DNA from: Variovorax sp. KBW07
GTDB taxonomy: Bacteria > Pseudomonadota > Gammaproteobacteria > Burkholderiales > Burkholderiaceae_C
Direction of reading: 5' to 3'
NCBI RefSeq assembly: GCF_003852515.1
Contig: NZ_QAJK01000018.1
Coordinates: forward strand, 51,887-99,288
DNA length: 47,402 nt
A model generated the notes under the pieces. It saw nothing but the letters and a program-made list of their open reading frames with translations, had not been told where the DNA came from and did no database searches. A program made the translations under genes and the position numbers. Positions 16,697 to 25,006 of this stretch are shown piece after piece (within the stretch, counting starts at the first letter, position 1; each line of letters opens with the position of its first letter).

Positions 16697-17761
16697 ATGA
16701 CTGCTCCAGTGCCGCACGATGCGGGCTTTTCCATCACCGTCGAGCCCAGTGGGCGCAATTTCGTGGTGCATGGCGACGAAACCATCCTCGCAGCCGGTAT
16801 CCGGCAGGGCATCGGCCTCCCGTATGGCTGCAAGGACGGCGCCTGCGGCTCGTGCAAGTGCAAGAAGCTGTCGGGCGAAGTCACGCTGGGCCCTCACCAA
16901 AGCAAGGCGCTGAGCGCCGAGGAACAGCTGGCCGGCTTCGTGCTGACCTGCTGCGCCCACGCGAAGAGCGATGTCGTCCTCGAGTCGCGCCAGGTGACCG
17001 AGGCCGGCGCGCTGCCGATCCGCAAGATGCCGGTTCGGGTGCTGGCCCTGGCCCGCCAGTCGCACGACGTGGTCTTGCTGCGCCTGCAGTTGCCGGCAGG
17101 CGAGCCGCTGCAGTTTCATGCGGGCCAGTACGTGGAGTTCATCTTGCGCGACGGCACGCGCCGCAGCTATTCGATGGCCAATGCGCCGCACACGCTGAGC
17201 CAGCAGGGCACGGGCATCGAACTGCATCTGCGGCACCTGCCTGGCGGCAAGTTCACCGACCATGTCTTCGGCACGATGAAGGAAAAGGAAATCCTGCGCA
17301 TCGAAGGCCCCTTCGGCAGCTTCTTCCTGCGCGAGGACTCCGACAAGCCGATGATTTTGCTGGCCTCGGGCACGGGCTTTGCGCCAATCAAGGCACTGCT
17401 GGAGCACATGAAGTTCAAGGGCATCGACCGGCCCGCCGCGCTGTACTGGGGCGGCCGCCGGCCCGAAGACCTGTACATGGACGAATGGGTGCGCGGCCAG
17501 CTGGCCGAAATGCCGAACCTGCGCTACGTGCCGGTCGTTTCGAACGCCACGCCCGAAGACAACTGGACCGGCCGCACCGGCTTCGTCCACCAGGCGGTGC
17601 TGGAAGACTTCTCGGACCTCTCGGGCCACCAGGTCTATGCCTGCGGCGCGCCCATCGTGGTCGACTCGGCCAAGCGCGACTACGTGGCGCTGGCCGGCCT
17701 GCCCGACGAAGAATTCTTTGCCGATGCGTTCACCACGGAAGCCGACAAGGCACTGCCCTGA
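16697..17761 (+). CDS. 2Fe-2S / FAD / NAD(P)H reductase (CDP-6-deoxy-delta-3,4-glucoseen reductase-like)
   Basis: 354 aa in three modules. The N-terminal plant-type ferredoxin domain has cluster ligands Cys45, Cys50, Cys53 and Cys85 (YGCKDGACGSC, LTCC). The FAD-binding domain carries RSYSMAN near residue 155, and the NAD(P)H-binding domain has GTGFAPIKALLEH and a C-terminal CGAP...EEFFADAF. This is the AscD-type order, also found in aromatic oxygenase reductases. It passes electrons from NAD(P)H to a partner not encoded nearby. ATG 16697 start with only a weak GAAGA upstream. Confidence 0.93.
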   Translation: MTAPVPHDAGFSITVEPSGRNFVVHGDETILAAGIRQGIGLPYGCKDGACGSCKCKKLSGEVTLGPHQSKALSAEEQLAGFVLTCCAHAKSDVVLESRQVTEAGALPIRKMPVRVLALARQSHDVVLLRLQLPAGEPLQFHAGQYVEFILRDGTRRSYSMANAPHTLSQQGTGIELHLRHLPGGKFTDHVFGTMKEKEILRIEGPFGSFFLREDSDKPMILLASGTGFAPIKALLEHMKFKGIDRPAALYWGGRRPEDLYMDEWVRGQLAEMPNLRYVPVVSNATPEDNWTGRTGFVHQAVLEDFSDLSGHQVYACGAPIVVDSAKRDYVALAGLPDEEFFADAFTTEADKALP

Positions 17762-17771
17762 CAGCCACCCC

Positions 17772-17807
17772 CCAGACTTCCCGGATTCTCCAGATTTCCC
17801 AGGTTCC
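17772..17807. repeat. 9-bp tandem repeat, four units
   Basis: Units CCAGACTTC, CCGGATTCT, CCAGATTTC and CCAGGTTCC run head to tail (consensus CCAGATTTC), followed by a degenerate CCGAGAGAC. They fill most of the 61-bp gap between the reductase stop and the Bug start. Confidence 0.65.
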
Positions 17808-17822
17808 CCGAGAGACAGAAAA

Positions 17823-18800
17823 ATGAAAACGAGACGCTTCCTTCTCACCCTGCTAGCCGGCGCCACCGCCCTGATGGGCGCAGGCCAGGCCGCAGCACAG
17901 CAGCAACGCCCGATCCGGCTCGTGGTGCCCTACGCAGCGGGCGGCCCGATCGACAACACCGCGCGCATCCTGGCCGAGCGCGTCAAGGACACGCTGGGCA
18001 CGGTCATCATCGACAACAAGCCCGGCGCGGGCGGCAACATCGGCGCCGACGTCGTCGCCAAAGCCCCGGCGGACGGACTGACCATCGGCATTGCGGCCAC
18101 GGCCACCAACGCGGTCAACCCGTGGCTGTACAACAAGATCCCGTTCAACGCCGCCACCGACTTCGCACCGATCACGCAAATGGTCCGCGTGCCCAACGTG
18201 CTGGTGATGAACGCCGACACGGCCAAGCGCCTGAACATCAACACAGTGGCCGACCTGGTCCGCTACGCCAAGGCCAACCCCGCCAAGCTCAACTACGGCA
18301 GCGGCGGCAATGGCAGCGCCGGGCACCTGGCGGGCGAGCTGTTCAAGAAGGAAGCGGGCATCTTCGCCGTGCACATTCCGTACAACGGCGGCAGCCCGGC
18401 GCAGTTGGCGCTGATCTCGGGGCAGGTCGATTTCAACTTCGACAACCTGGCCACCGCGGCACCGAACATCCGCTCGGGCAAGCTGAAGGCCATTGCGGTC
18501 ACGACGCTGCAGCGCAGCAGCTCGCTGCCCGATGTGCCCCCGGTGGCGGACACGCTCAAGGGCTTCTCGATCGACACCTGGTGGGGCCTTGTGGCACCGG
18601 CGGGCACGCCGCACGACGTGGTCGCGAAGCTCAACCAGGCCTTCGTCGCCGCGCTGAACGCGCCGGAAACGAAGACCCGCTTTGCCTCGCTGCTTGCCGA
18701 GCCGGTGGGCAACTCGCCCGAGCAGTTCGGCGCCTTCATGAAGAGCGAACTGGCCAAGTACGAGAAGGTGGTCAAGGCCACCGGCGCAAAGGTTGACTGA
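17823..18800 (+). CDS. Bug-family (TctC-like) periplasmic substrate-binding protein
   Basis: 325 aa. Signal sequence MKTRRFLLTLLAG...AAAQQQ, with a twin-arginine-like RRFL but otherwise Sec-like. The mature start RPIRLVVPYAAGGPIDNTAR and the ADVVAKAPADGLTIG segment are Bug hallmarks. Ligand unknown. It shares the fold of the Bug protein at 31-1050 but is clearly diverged. 61 bp downstream of the reductase on the same strand. The stop is followed directly by structured repeat copy B. Confidence 0.93.
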   Translation: MKTRRFLLTLLAGATALMGAGQAAAQQQRPIRLVVPYAAGGPIDNTARILAERVKDTLGTVIIDNKPGAGGNIGADVVAKAPADGLTIGIAATATNAVNPWLYNKIPFNAATDFAPITQMVRVPNVLVMNADTAKRLNINTVADLVRYAKANPAKLNYGSGGNGSAGHLAGELFKKEAGIFAVHIPYNGGSPAQLALISGQVDFNFDNLATAAPNIRSGKLKAIAVTTLQRSSSLPDVPPVADTLKGFSIDTWWGLVAPAGTPHDVVAKLNQAFVAALNAPETKTRFASLLAEPVGNSPEQFGAFMKSELAKYEKVVKATGAKVD

Positions 18801-18899
18801 CCCCCAGTCTTCGCGCACTTCGTGTCGCTTCGCCAACCCCCTTGCAGGGGGCAATACCAGCGGCCCGGCAAAGCCGGTTCCGCGGTATTTCTGGAAGGG
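18801..18899 (+). repeat. Structured 3'-UTR repeat, copy B
   Basis: Starts on the base after the Bug stop codon with CCCCCAG and ends CTGGAAGGG, 11 bp before the convergent livF stop. CCCCC/GGGGG hairpin, then a long hairpin: AATACC (18853-18858) with GGTATT (18884-18889), GCGG (18860-18863) with CCGC (18880-18883), CCGGC (18865-18869) with GCCGG (18873-18877), loop AAA. Same orientation relative to its upstream gene as copy A. Confidence 0.88.
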
Positions 18900-18910
18900 C
18901 CCGACGGGCT

Positions 18911-19687
18911 CTATTCGCCCAGGTAAGCGGCACGCACGCGCGGGTCGCGCAGCAGTTCCTTCGCATCGCCGTTCATGGTGATGAGGCCCGACTCCATCAC
19001 GTAGCCACGGTCGGCCAGTTGCAGCGCGCGGTTGGCGTTCTGCTCCACCAGCAGGATGGTCACGCCCTGCGAGGCCACGGTCTGCACCACCTCGAAGATC
19101 TTGTCGCACATGATGGGCGACAGGCCCATGGTGGGCTCGTCGAGCAGCAGCACCTTGGGGCGCGCCATCAGTGCGCGGCCCATGGCCAGCATCTGTTGTT
19201 CGCCGCCCGACATGGTGCCGGCCAGCTGGTCCTTGCGCTCGCGCAGGCGCGGGAAGGTGACGAACACGCGTTCCATGTCGCTGGCGATGGCGGCCTTGTC
19301 CTTGCGGATGTAGGCGCCGATCTGCAGGTTCTCGGTGATGGTCATGCGCGTGAACACGCCACGGCCTTCCGGCACCATCACCAGGCCTTCTTCGACCAGG
19401 TCCCAGGCGCCGCGGCCCTTGATGCTGCGGCCGAGGAATTCGATGTGCCCGGCGCCCGAAGGCAACGTGCCGGTGATGGCCTTCATGGTGGTGGTCTTGC
19501 CGGCGCCGTTGGAGCCGATCAGCGACACCAGCTCGCCTTCGCGGACCTCGAAGTCCACGCCCTTGACGGCCTGGATGCCGCCATAGCCCACCTTCAGGCC
19601 GCTGACTTTCAGCAGCGTCTTGCCGGTGACCTTGGCCTGCGCGGCCGTGGCCCGGGTTTCTGCTTCGCTCGTCATCGTCGTCGTCAT
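18911..19687 (-). CDS. livF: Branched-chain amino acid-type ABC transporter, ATP-binding protein
   Basis: 258 aa. Walker A GSNGAGKTT, signature SGGEQQ, Walker B VLLLDEP followed by TMGLSP, and the LivF-type ENLQIGAY. The first ~22 residues (MTTTMTSEAETRA) are a variable extension; a second ATG lies four codons in. GGAGG sits 8 nt before the start, inside the last codons of livG. Last gene of livHMGF. Energises uptake at the inner face of the membrane. Confidence 0.95.
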   Translation of the reverse strand: MTTTMTSEAETRATAAQAKVTGKTLLKVSGLKVGYGGIQAVKGVDFEVREGELVSLIGSNGAGKTTTMKAITGTLPSGAGHIEFLGRSIKGRGAWDLVEEGLVMVPEGRGVFTRMTITENLQIGAYIRKDKAAIASDMERVFVTFPRLRERKDQLAGTMSGGEQQMLAMGRALMARPKVLLLDEPTMGLSPIMCDKIFEVVQTVASQGVTILLVEQNANRALQLADRGYVMESGLITMNGDAKELLRDPRVRAAYLGE

Positions 19688-19688
19688 C

Positions 19689-20468
19689 TCAATGTCCTCC
19701 GGTGCCGAGGTAAGCCTCGATCACCTTCTCGTTCTTCTGCACGTCGACCGGGGTGCCTTCGGCAATCTGCTTGCCGTAGTCCAGCACGGTGACGCGGTCG
19801 CACAGGCCCATGATGAGCTTGACGTCGTGTTCGATGATCAGGATGGTGCGGTCGTCCTTGCGGATGCGGTCGATCAGCTCGCGCAACAGGACCTTCTCGG
19901 TCGAGTTCATGCCGGCGGCCGGCTCGTCGAGCGCAATGAGCTGCGGGTCGGTGGCCAGTGCGCGCGCAATTTCAAGGCGGCGCTGGTCGCCGTACGAGAG
20001 CGTGCGCGCCTTGTAGTCGGCGAACTTGCCGATGCCCACGTAGTCGAGCAGTTCCTGCGCGCGCTCGGCAATGGCCTTTTCTTCGGCCTTGAAGCTGCCG
20101 GTGCGCAGCATGGCGCCGAACACACCCGATTTCGTGCGGATGTGGCGCCCGACCATCACGTTCTCGAGCGCCGTCATTTCGGCGAACAGGCGGATGTTCT
20201 GGAAGGTGCGCGCAATGCCGGCCTTGGCCACTTCGTGCACGGCCGTCGGCTGGTAGGGCTTGCCGGCCAGCTCGAAGGTGCCGCTGTCGGGCGTGTACAG
20301 CCCGGTGATCACGTTGAAGAAGGTGGTCTTGCCAGCGCCGTTGGGGCCGATCAGGCCGTAGACCTGGCCGCGCTTGATGGTGATGCCCACGTCCGAGAGG
20401 GCCTGCAGGCCGCCGAAGCGCTTGGAGATGCCGCGAACGTCGAGGATGGTGTCTGTGGTTGTCGTCAT
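19689..20468 (-). CDS. livG: Branched-chain amino acid-type ABC transporter, ATP-binding protein
   Basis: 259 aa from ATG 20468 with AAGGAG 9 nt upstream. Walker A GPNGAGKTT, the LivG-specific ARTFQNIRLF segment, the signature region LSYGDQRRLE, Walker B LIALDEP and the following AAGMN. The stop overlaps the livF ribosome-binding region by design (1-nt gap). Pairs with LivF as the ATPase dimer. Confidence 0.95.
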   Translation of the reverse strand: MTTTTDTILDVRGISKRFGGLQALSDVGITIKRGQVYGLIGPNGAGKTTFFNVITGLYTPDSGTFELAGKPYQPTAVHEVAKAGIARTFQNIRLFAEMTALENVMVGRHIRTKSGVFGAMLRTGSFKAEEKAIAERAQELLDYVGIGKFADYKARTLSYGDQRRLEIARALATDPQLIALDEPAAGMNSTEKVLLRELIDRIRKDDRTILIIEHDVKLIMGLCDRVTVLDYGKQIAEGTPVDVQKNEKVIEAYLGTGGH

Positions 20469-20485
20469 GTCGGTTTCTCCTTCGC

Positions 20486-21694
20486 TCACGGATTGATGGA
20501 CATGGGACGCGAAGCCGCACCCGGCAATTCGTCGGCGGGCGAGTCGATGCCCGGTGCATGCGTTTGCAGCGAGCCCGGGGCCACGGCCGCATGGGCCGGG
20601 TCGACGGGCACGCCGCCCTTCTTGACCAGCGTCTTGCCATGCTCCGGCGAAGGCCAGAGGCCACGCGGACGCACCAGCATGATGATGATCATGGCCAGTG
20701 CAATGAAGAGCTGGCGCAGGATCGACGCATCGAGGCGGCCGTCGGTCAGCGATTGCAGCGGACCGGCCACGTAGCGCAGCACCTCGGGCAGCGCAGCCAG
20801 CAGCACGGCACCGAGGATGACGCCGGGCAGGTGCCCGATGCCGCCCAGCACCACCATGGCGACGATCATCACCGACTCCATCAGGCTGAAGGACTCGGGC
20901 GACACGAAGCCCTGGAAGGCCGCGAACATCGCGCCCGACACGCCGCCGAAGCTGGCGCCCATGCCGAAGGCCAGCAGCTTCATGTTGCGGGTGTTGATGC
21001 CCATGGCCTTGGCGGCGATTTCGTCTTCGCGGATGGCCATCCAGGCGCGGCCGATGCGCGAGACCTGCAGGCGGTGCGAAATGATCACGGTGGCGATCAC
21101 CAGCGCCAGGAACAGGTAGTAGTACAGCGACACCGACGAGATGGTGAAGCCGTCGAACTTCCAGGCCTTGCCCAGGTCGAGCCCCCAGAACTTGATGGAG
21201 TCGATGGCCGTGATGCCCTTCGGACCGTTGGTGATGTTCACCGGCTGGTCGAGGTTGTTCAGGAACACGCGGATGATTTCGCCGAAGCCGAGCGTGACGA
21301 TGGCGAGGTAGTCGCCGCGCAGCTTGAGCGTGGGCGCGCCGAGCATCACGCCGAGCACGCCGGCCACCACCAGCGCCAGCGGTATCACGATCAGAAGCGA
21401 CGTGTGCAGGCCGTTCGGGAACATGGCCTTGAACCACGGGAAGGTCTCGGTCAGGTGCGACGAGCCCATCAGCGCGAAGAGGTAGGCCCCCACCGCGAAG
21501 AAGGCCACGTAGCCCAGGTCGAGCAGGCCGGCATAGCCGACCACGATATTCAAGCCCAGTGCCAGCAGCACGTAGAGCAATGCGATGTCGGCAATGCGCA
21601 CCCAGGCGTTGCCCTGCATCTGCAGCAGCAGCGGCAGCGCGAGCACTGCAATGGCGCCAATGACGTAGAGAGCGAGGTTCTTGCTGTTCTTCAT
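20486..21694 (-). CDS. livM: Branched-chain amino acid-type ABC transporter, permease
   Basis: 402 aa from ATG 21694, with GAGGAG upstream. About ten hydrophobic segments; LNIVVGYAGLLDLGYVAFFAVGAY and the EAA-like AWMAIREDEIAAKAMGIN loop define LivM. After the last membrane segment (ending near IIIMLVRPRGLW) there is a hydrophilic, Pro/Ala-rich tail of about 50 residues longer than in a minimal LivM. The start is 13 bp behind livH. Confidence 0.95.
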   Translation of the reverse strand: MKNSKNLALYVIGAIAVLALPLLLQMQGNAWVRIADIALLYVLLALGLNIVVGYAGLLDLGYVAFFAVGAYLFALMGSSHLTETFPWFKAMFPNGLHTSLLIVIPLALVVAGVLGVMLGAPTLKLRGDYLAIVTLGFGEIIRVFLNNLDQPVNITNGPKGITAIDSIKFWGLDLGKAWKFDGFTISSVSLYYYLFLALVIATVIISHRLQVSRIGRAWMAIREDEIAAKAMGINTRNMKLLAFGMGASFGGVSGAMFAAFQGFVSPESFSLMESVMIVAMVVLGGIGHLPGVILGAVLLAALPEVLRYVAGPLQSLTDGRLDASILRQLFIALAMIIIMLVRPRGLWPSPEHGKTLVKKGGVPVDPAHAAVAPGSLQTHAPGIDSPADELPGAASRPMSINP

Positions 21695-21707
21695 GATGCG
21701 TCGCTCC

Positions 21708-22637
21708 TCAGGCACGGTCCGCCACGCGTTCGCCCAACAGGCCCGATGGCCGCAGCGTGAGCATGACGATCAGCACGATGAACGCGAAGATGTCGCTGTA
21801 GTTGCTGCCCAGCACGCCACCCGTGAGGGTGCCGATGTAGCCGGAGCCGATGGCTTCGATGAGGCCGAGCAAAATGCCGCCGACCACCGCGCCGGCCAGG
21901 TTGCCGATGCCGCCGAACACGGCCGCGGTGAAGGCCTTCAGGCCAGGCAGGAAGCCCATCGCGTGCTGCGCGATGCCGTAGTTCGATGCGTACATCACGC
22001 CGGCGATGGCCGCGAGCACGGCGCCGATGATGAAGGTGGCCGAGATGACCATGTCGGGCCGGATGCCCATCAGCGCGGCGACGCGCGGGTTCTCGGCGGT
22101 GGCGCGCATTGCGCGGCCGAGCTTGGTGTAGTTGACCACCCACATCAGCACCACGAGCGAGAAGGCCGTGACGCTGAGGATCATGACTTGCGTGGGGGAG
22201 ATGACTGCGCCGCCCAGGTGGATGGGGTCGGTCGGCAGCAGGTTGGGATAGGCCTTGTTGGTGGGCTTCCAGATGATCATTGCCAGCGTCTGCAGCAGGA
22301 TCGACATGCCGATGGCGGTGATGAGCGGCGCCAGCTTGGGGCTGTTGCGCAGCGGCCGGTAGGCCACTTTCTCGATCACGAAGTTGAGGGTTGCCGCGAC
22401 GATGCAGGCGATGACCAAGGCAATGAGAAGGATCAGCCAGCCGGGTGTGCCGGGCATGGAGTCCTGCATGAGTCCGATGATGGTCCAACTGGTGAGGGCC
22501 CCCACCATCAGCACTTCCCCGTGCGCAAAGTTGATCAGGTTGATGATGCCGTACACCATGGTGTAGCCCAAGGCTATCAAGGCATACATGCTGCCGAGAA
22601 CCAGACCGTTGATGATCTGCTGCAGCAATATTTCCAT
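21708..22637 (-). CDS. livH: Branched-chain amino acid-type ABC transporter, permease
   Basis: 309 aa from ATG 22637 (MEILLQQIINGL) with AGGGA 9 nt upstream; a GTG nearer the 5' end is less likely. LivH signatures: GLVLGSMYALIALGYTMVYG, INFAHGE and the GRAMRATAENPRVAALMGI loop. First gene of the operon livH-livM-livG-livF. No LivJ/K binding protein is encoded in the window, so the receptor must come from elsewhere and the substrate cannot be named. Confidence 0.95.
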   Translation of the reverse strand: MEILLQQIINGLVLGSMYALIALGYTMVYGIINLINFAHGEVLMVGALTSWTIIGLMQDSMPGTPGWLILLIALVIACIVAATLNFVIEKVAYRPLRNSPKLAPLITAIGMSILLQTLAMIIWKPTNKAYPNLLPTDPIHLGGAVISPTQVMILSVTAFSLVVLMWVVNYTKLGRAMRATAENPRVAALMGIRPDMVISATFIIGAVLAAIAGVMYASNYGIAQHAMGFLPGLKAFTAAVFGGIGNLAGAVVGGILLGLIEAIGSGYIGTLTGGVLGSNYSDIFAFIVLIVMLTLRPSGLLGERVADRA

Positions 22638-22763
22638 AACGCGATTCCCTATGTGTTGCACCGATGTGGGCGCTATTCACCCACCGGAGGCACCGGTTTG
22701 GCGCCCGTGGCTTGACAAGCAAAAAACCAGCCAACATGTGTCGCCGGCGGATTTGTGGGCGGG

Positions 22764-22798
22764 ATTGTAAGCACGCACCAGCGCTGATTTGGTGCGTG
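22764..22798 (-). promoter_or_regulatory. liv operon promoter with overlapping 27-bp inverted repeat
   Basis: On the minus strand TACAAT (22769-22764) is a good -10 box, giving a leader of about 120 nt before livH. Just upstream lies a perfect inverted repeat, CACGCACCA-N9-TGGTGCGTG (22772-22798). It covers the spacer and the place of the -35 hexamer, which itself is poor (CCAAAT). This fits a regulator-binding site. The rest of the 241-bp gap to rarA contains the dyad at 22820-22844 and nothing coding. Confidence 0.6.
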
Positions 22799-22819
22799 TT
22801 GACCGGGGTTTACCCGCTC

Positions 22820-22844
22820 ACCTCATGCTGTATGAGCGTGAGGT
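22820..22844. other. Nested dyad between rarA and the liv promoter
   Basis: ACCTCA (22820-22825) and TGAGGT (22839-22844) flank the inner pair CTCAT-gctgt-ATGAG (22822-22836); the two pairings compete. It lies 34 bp behind the rarA stop. No T-run, so a terminator role is doubtful. Confidence 0.35.
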
Positions 22845-22878
22845 CATGCGCTGCGTGGGCGCATGTTGCAAGACAGTA

Positions 22879-24168
22879 TCAATCGTCTCGTTCAGCGTTT
22901 CGGCGGCGCAGTTCACGCAGTTTTTCGCCGATGCGAATCTCGAGTCCACGCTCGACGGGCTCGTAGAAAACCTGGCCTTCCAGGCCGTCGGGAAGGTAGC
23001 GCTCGCCGGCGGCGAAACCGCCCTCTTCGTCGTGCGCATAGCGGTATCCCTTGCCGTAGTCGAGCTCCTTCATGAGCTTGGTCGGCGCATTGCGCAAATG
23101 CATCGGCACCGGGCGGGTGCTGTCTTTCTTGATCAGGGCGCGCACCGCGTTGTAGGCCTTGTAGACGGCATTCGACTTGGGTGCGATCGCCAGGTAGACC
23201 ACGCACTCGGCCAGCGCGAGTTCGCCTTCGGGCGTGCCCAGGCGCTCGTAGACCTCGGCCGCATCGAGCGCCAGGCGCAGCGCGCGCGGATCGGCCAGGC
23301 CGATGTCTTCGCTGGCCATGCGCACCAGCCGGCGCGCCATGTAGCGCGGGTCGGCGCCGCCGTCGAGCATGCGCACAAACCAGTAGAGCGCGGCATCGGG
23401 GTCGCTGCCGCGCACCGACTTGTGCAGCGCGCTGATGGTGTCGTAGAACTGCTCCCCGCCCTTGTCGTAGCGGCGCATGCGCTCACCGAGCACACGCAGC
23501 AGCCACTCGTCGTCGATGCGGTCGAGCTTTTCGGCGCGGGCAGCCACGGCCAGCGTCTCGAGCGTGTTGAGCAGGCGGCGGGCATCGCCGTCCGCGTAGG
23601 CCACCAGGCGGTCGACGGCCGTGCCGTCGATCGCGGGCACGGCCTGGATGGCCTGCGCGCGCACGACGATCTGCTTGAGGTCGTCTTCGCCGAGCGACTG
23701 CAGCACGTACACCGCGGCCCGCGACAGCAAGGCCGAGTTGACCTCGAAGGAAGGGTTCTCGGTGGTCGCGCCGATGAAGGTGAAAAGGCCCGACTCCACA
23801 TGCGGCAGGAACGCGTCCTGCTGGCTCTTGTTGAAGCGGTGCACTTCATCGACGAAGACGATGGTGCGCTGCTGCTCCAGCCCGTCGCGCGCGGCCGTGG
23901 CACGGTCCACCGCCTCGCGGATGTCCTTCACGCCGCCGAGCACCGCGCTGATGCTCAGGAACTGCGCGTCGAAGGCATCGGCCATGAGCCGCGCGATGGT
24001 GGTCTTGCCGGTGCCCGGCGGCCCCCACAGGATGCAGGAATGCGGCTGGCCCGATTCGAATGCGATGCGCAGCGACATGCCCGGCCCCAGCAAGTGCTGC
24101 TGGCCGATCACTTCGCCCAGCGTCTTGGGACGCAGGCGCTCGGCAAGGGGTTGGTGCGCGGTTGCCAA
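22879..24168 (-). CDS. rarA: Replication-associated recombination protein A (RarA/MgsA AAA+ ATPase)
   Basis: 429 aa. Walker A GPPGTGKT (49-56), Walker B FVDEVH (105-110), sensor segment IGATTENPSFEV, then the MgsA C-terminal region. The start is a TTG at 24168; no ATG or GTG lies in frame upstream, and the N-terminus MATAHQPLAERLRPKTL aligns with the E. coli QPLAARMRP start. RarA acts at stalled replication forks. Order ftsK > lolA > rarA is the same as in E. coli. 36 bp behind lolA. Confidence 0.96.
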   Translation of the reverse strand: MATAHQPLAERLRPKTLGEVIGQQHLLGPGMSLRIAFESGQPHSCILWGPPGTGKTTIARLMADAFDAQFLSISAVLGGVKDIREAVDRATAARDGLEQQRTIVFVDEVHRFNKSQQDAFLPHVESGLFTFIGATTENPSFEVNSALLSRAAVYVLQSLGEDDLKQIVVRAQAIQAVPAIDGTAVDRLVAYADGDARRLLNTLETLAVAARAEKLDRIDDEWLLRVLGERMRRYDKGGEQFYDTISALHKSVRGSDPDAALYWFVRMLDGGADPRYMARRLVRMASEDIGLADPRALRLALDAAEVYERLGTPEGELALAECVVYLAIAPKSNAVYKAYNAVRALIKKDSTRPVPMHLRNAPTKLMKELDYGKGYRYAHDEEGGFAAGERYLPDGLEGQVFYEPVERGLEIRIGEKLRELRRRNAERDD

Positions 24169-24204
24169 ACCTTCTGTGCTTGCTTGTCTGTTTATCGACT
24201 GTGC

Positions 24205-24837
24205 TTATTGCTTGACGACGTCGGCGCCGGCTGGCGCCTTGAAGTCGAACACGCTGGCAGGCAACGACGGGTTGACCTCGACCTTGCTGAACTTCAGCAC
24301 CGAACGCTGGCCGAAGCTGTCGAGAATTTCGAGCGCCGCCAATGCGTCGCCCTGGAAGCCCACCTGCACGCTCTGCAGCTGGCCGTCCTTGTTCTTGGGC
24401 GTGGCCTTGACCCATTGCAGGCCATCGCGCTCCGCTGCGGCTTCCAGCGCGAAATCGGCCTGCAGGGCGCGCAGGTCGGGGGCCGCGGCAATCAGTGCGG
24501 CGGGCGTGGAACCCAGCGCCTGCGCCTGGGCGCGTTGTGTGACCTGGTTCAGGTCCGCGTCGTAGAGCCACAGCGTCTTGCCGTCGGCCACGATGGTCTG
24601 GGCAAAGGGCTTCTGGTAATCGAACTTGAATTTGCCGGGGCGCTGGAATTCGAAGGTACCGGTCGACGTCTTCACGCGGCCCGGTTGGCCCTCGCGCGCG
24701 GGCGCTGTCACGGTCTGGGTGAAATCGGCGCGGCCCGACTTGACCGTCTTCACGAAGGCCTCAAGGCTTTCGAGCCCGCCGGCCCAGGCGTTGGCGGAGC
24801 TGAGAAGGCCGATCAATAGCCAATGGCGAAATTTCAA
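24205..24837 (-). CDS. lolA: Outer-membrane lipoprotein carrier protein LolA
   Basis: 210 aa. Signal peptide MKFRHWLLIGLLSSANAWA, cleaved before GGLES. The mature protein has FTQTV, GTFEFQRPGKFKFDYQKP and LYDADLNQVT, all standard LolA strands. It ferries lipoproteins through the periplasm from LolCDE to LolB. The start is a TTG at 24837 with GAGGA (24849-24845) 7 nt upstream, so initiation may be deliberately weak. Between ftsK and rarA. Confidence 0.96.
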   Translation of the reverse strand: MKFRHWLLIGLLSSANAWAGGLESLEAFVKTVKSGRADFTQTVTAPAREGQPGRVKTSTGTFEFQRPGKFKFDYQKPFAQTIVADGKTLWLYDADLNQVTQRAQAQALGSTPAALIAAAPDLRALQADFALEAAAERDGLQWVKATPKNKDGQLQSVQVGFQGDALAALEILDSFGQRSVLKFSKVEVNPSLPASVFDFKAPAGADVVKQ

Positions 24838-24931
24838 TTTGGATTCCTCGGAATATCTTTGTGCACGGGCTGTAGCACTGGGCTTCGACCCTAACTGCGG
24901 CCAATTGAATCAGGTGTAGGTCTTCATGAAG

Positions 24932-24963
24932 ATTTGCAACGCATCTTGCGTGCTTTTGCAAAT
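24932..24963 (-). other. Nested hairpin between ftsK and lolA
   Basis: ATTTGCAA (24932-24939) pairs with TTGCAAAT (24956-24963), and CGCA (24940-24943) with TGCG (24947-24950) inside, leaving a 5-nt bulge. It lies 44 bp behind the ftsK stop in the 169-bp gap to lolA; a TCTTCATGAAGA palindrome abuts it at 24921-24932. No T-run. The remainder of the gap shows no clear promoter. Confidence 0.4.
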
Positions 24964-25006
24964 TGCCATTCAGAACGTAACCTGAATACCGGCCCCGCCG
25001 CGTGAA

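Noticed and set aside
17772-17807. CRISPR-like repeat
   Set aside because: Units of 9 bp without spacers are a simple tandem repeat.
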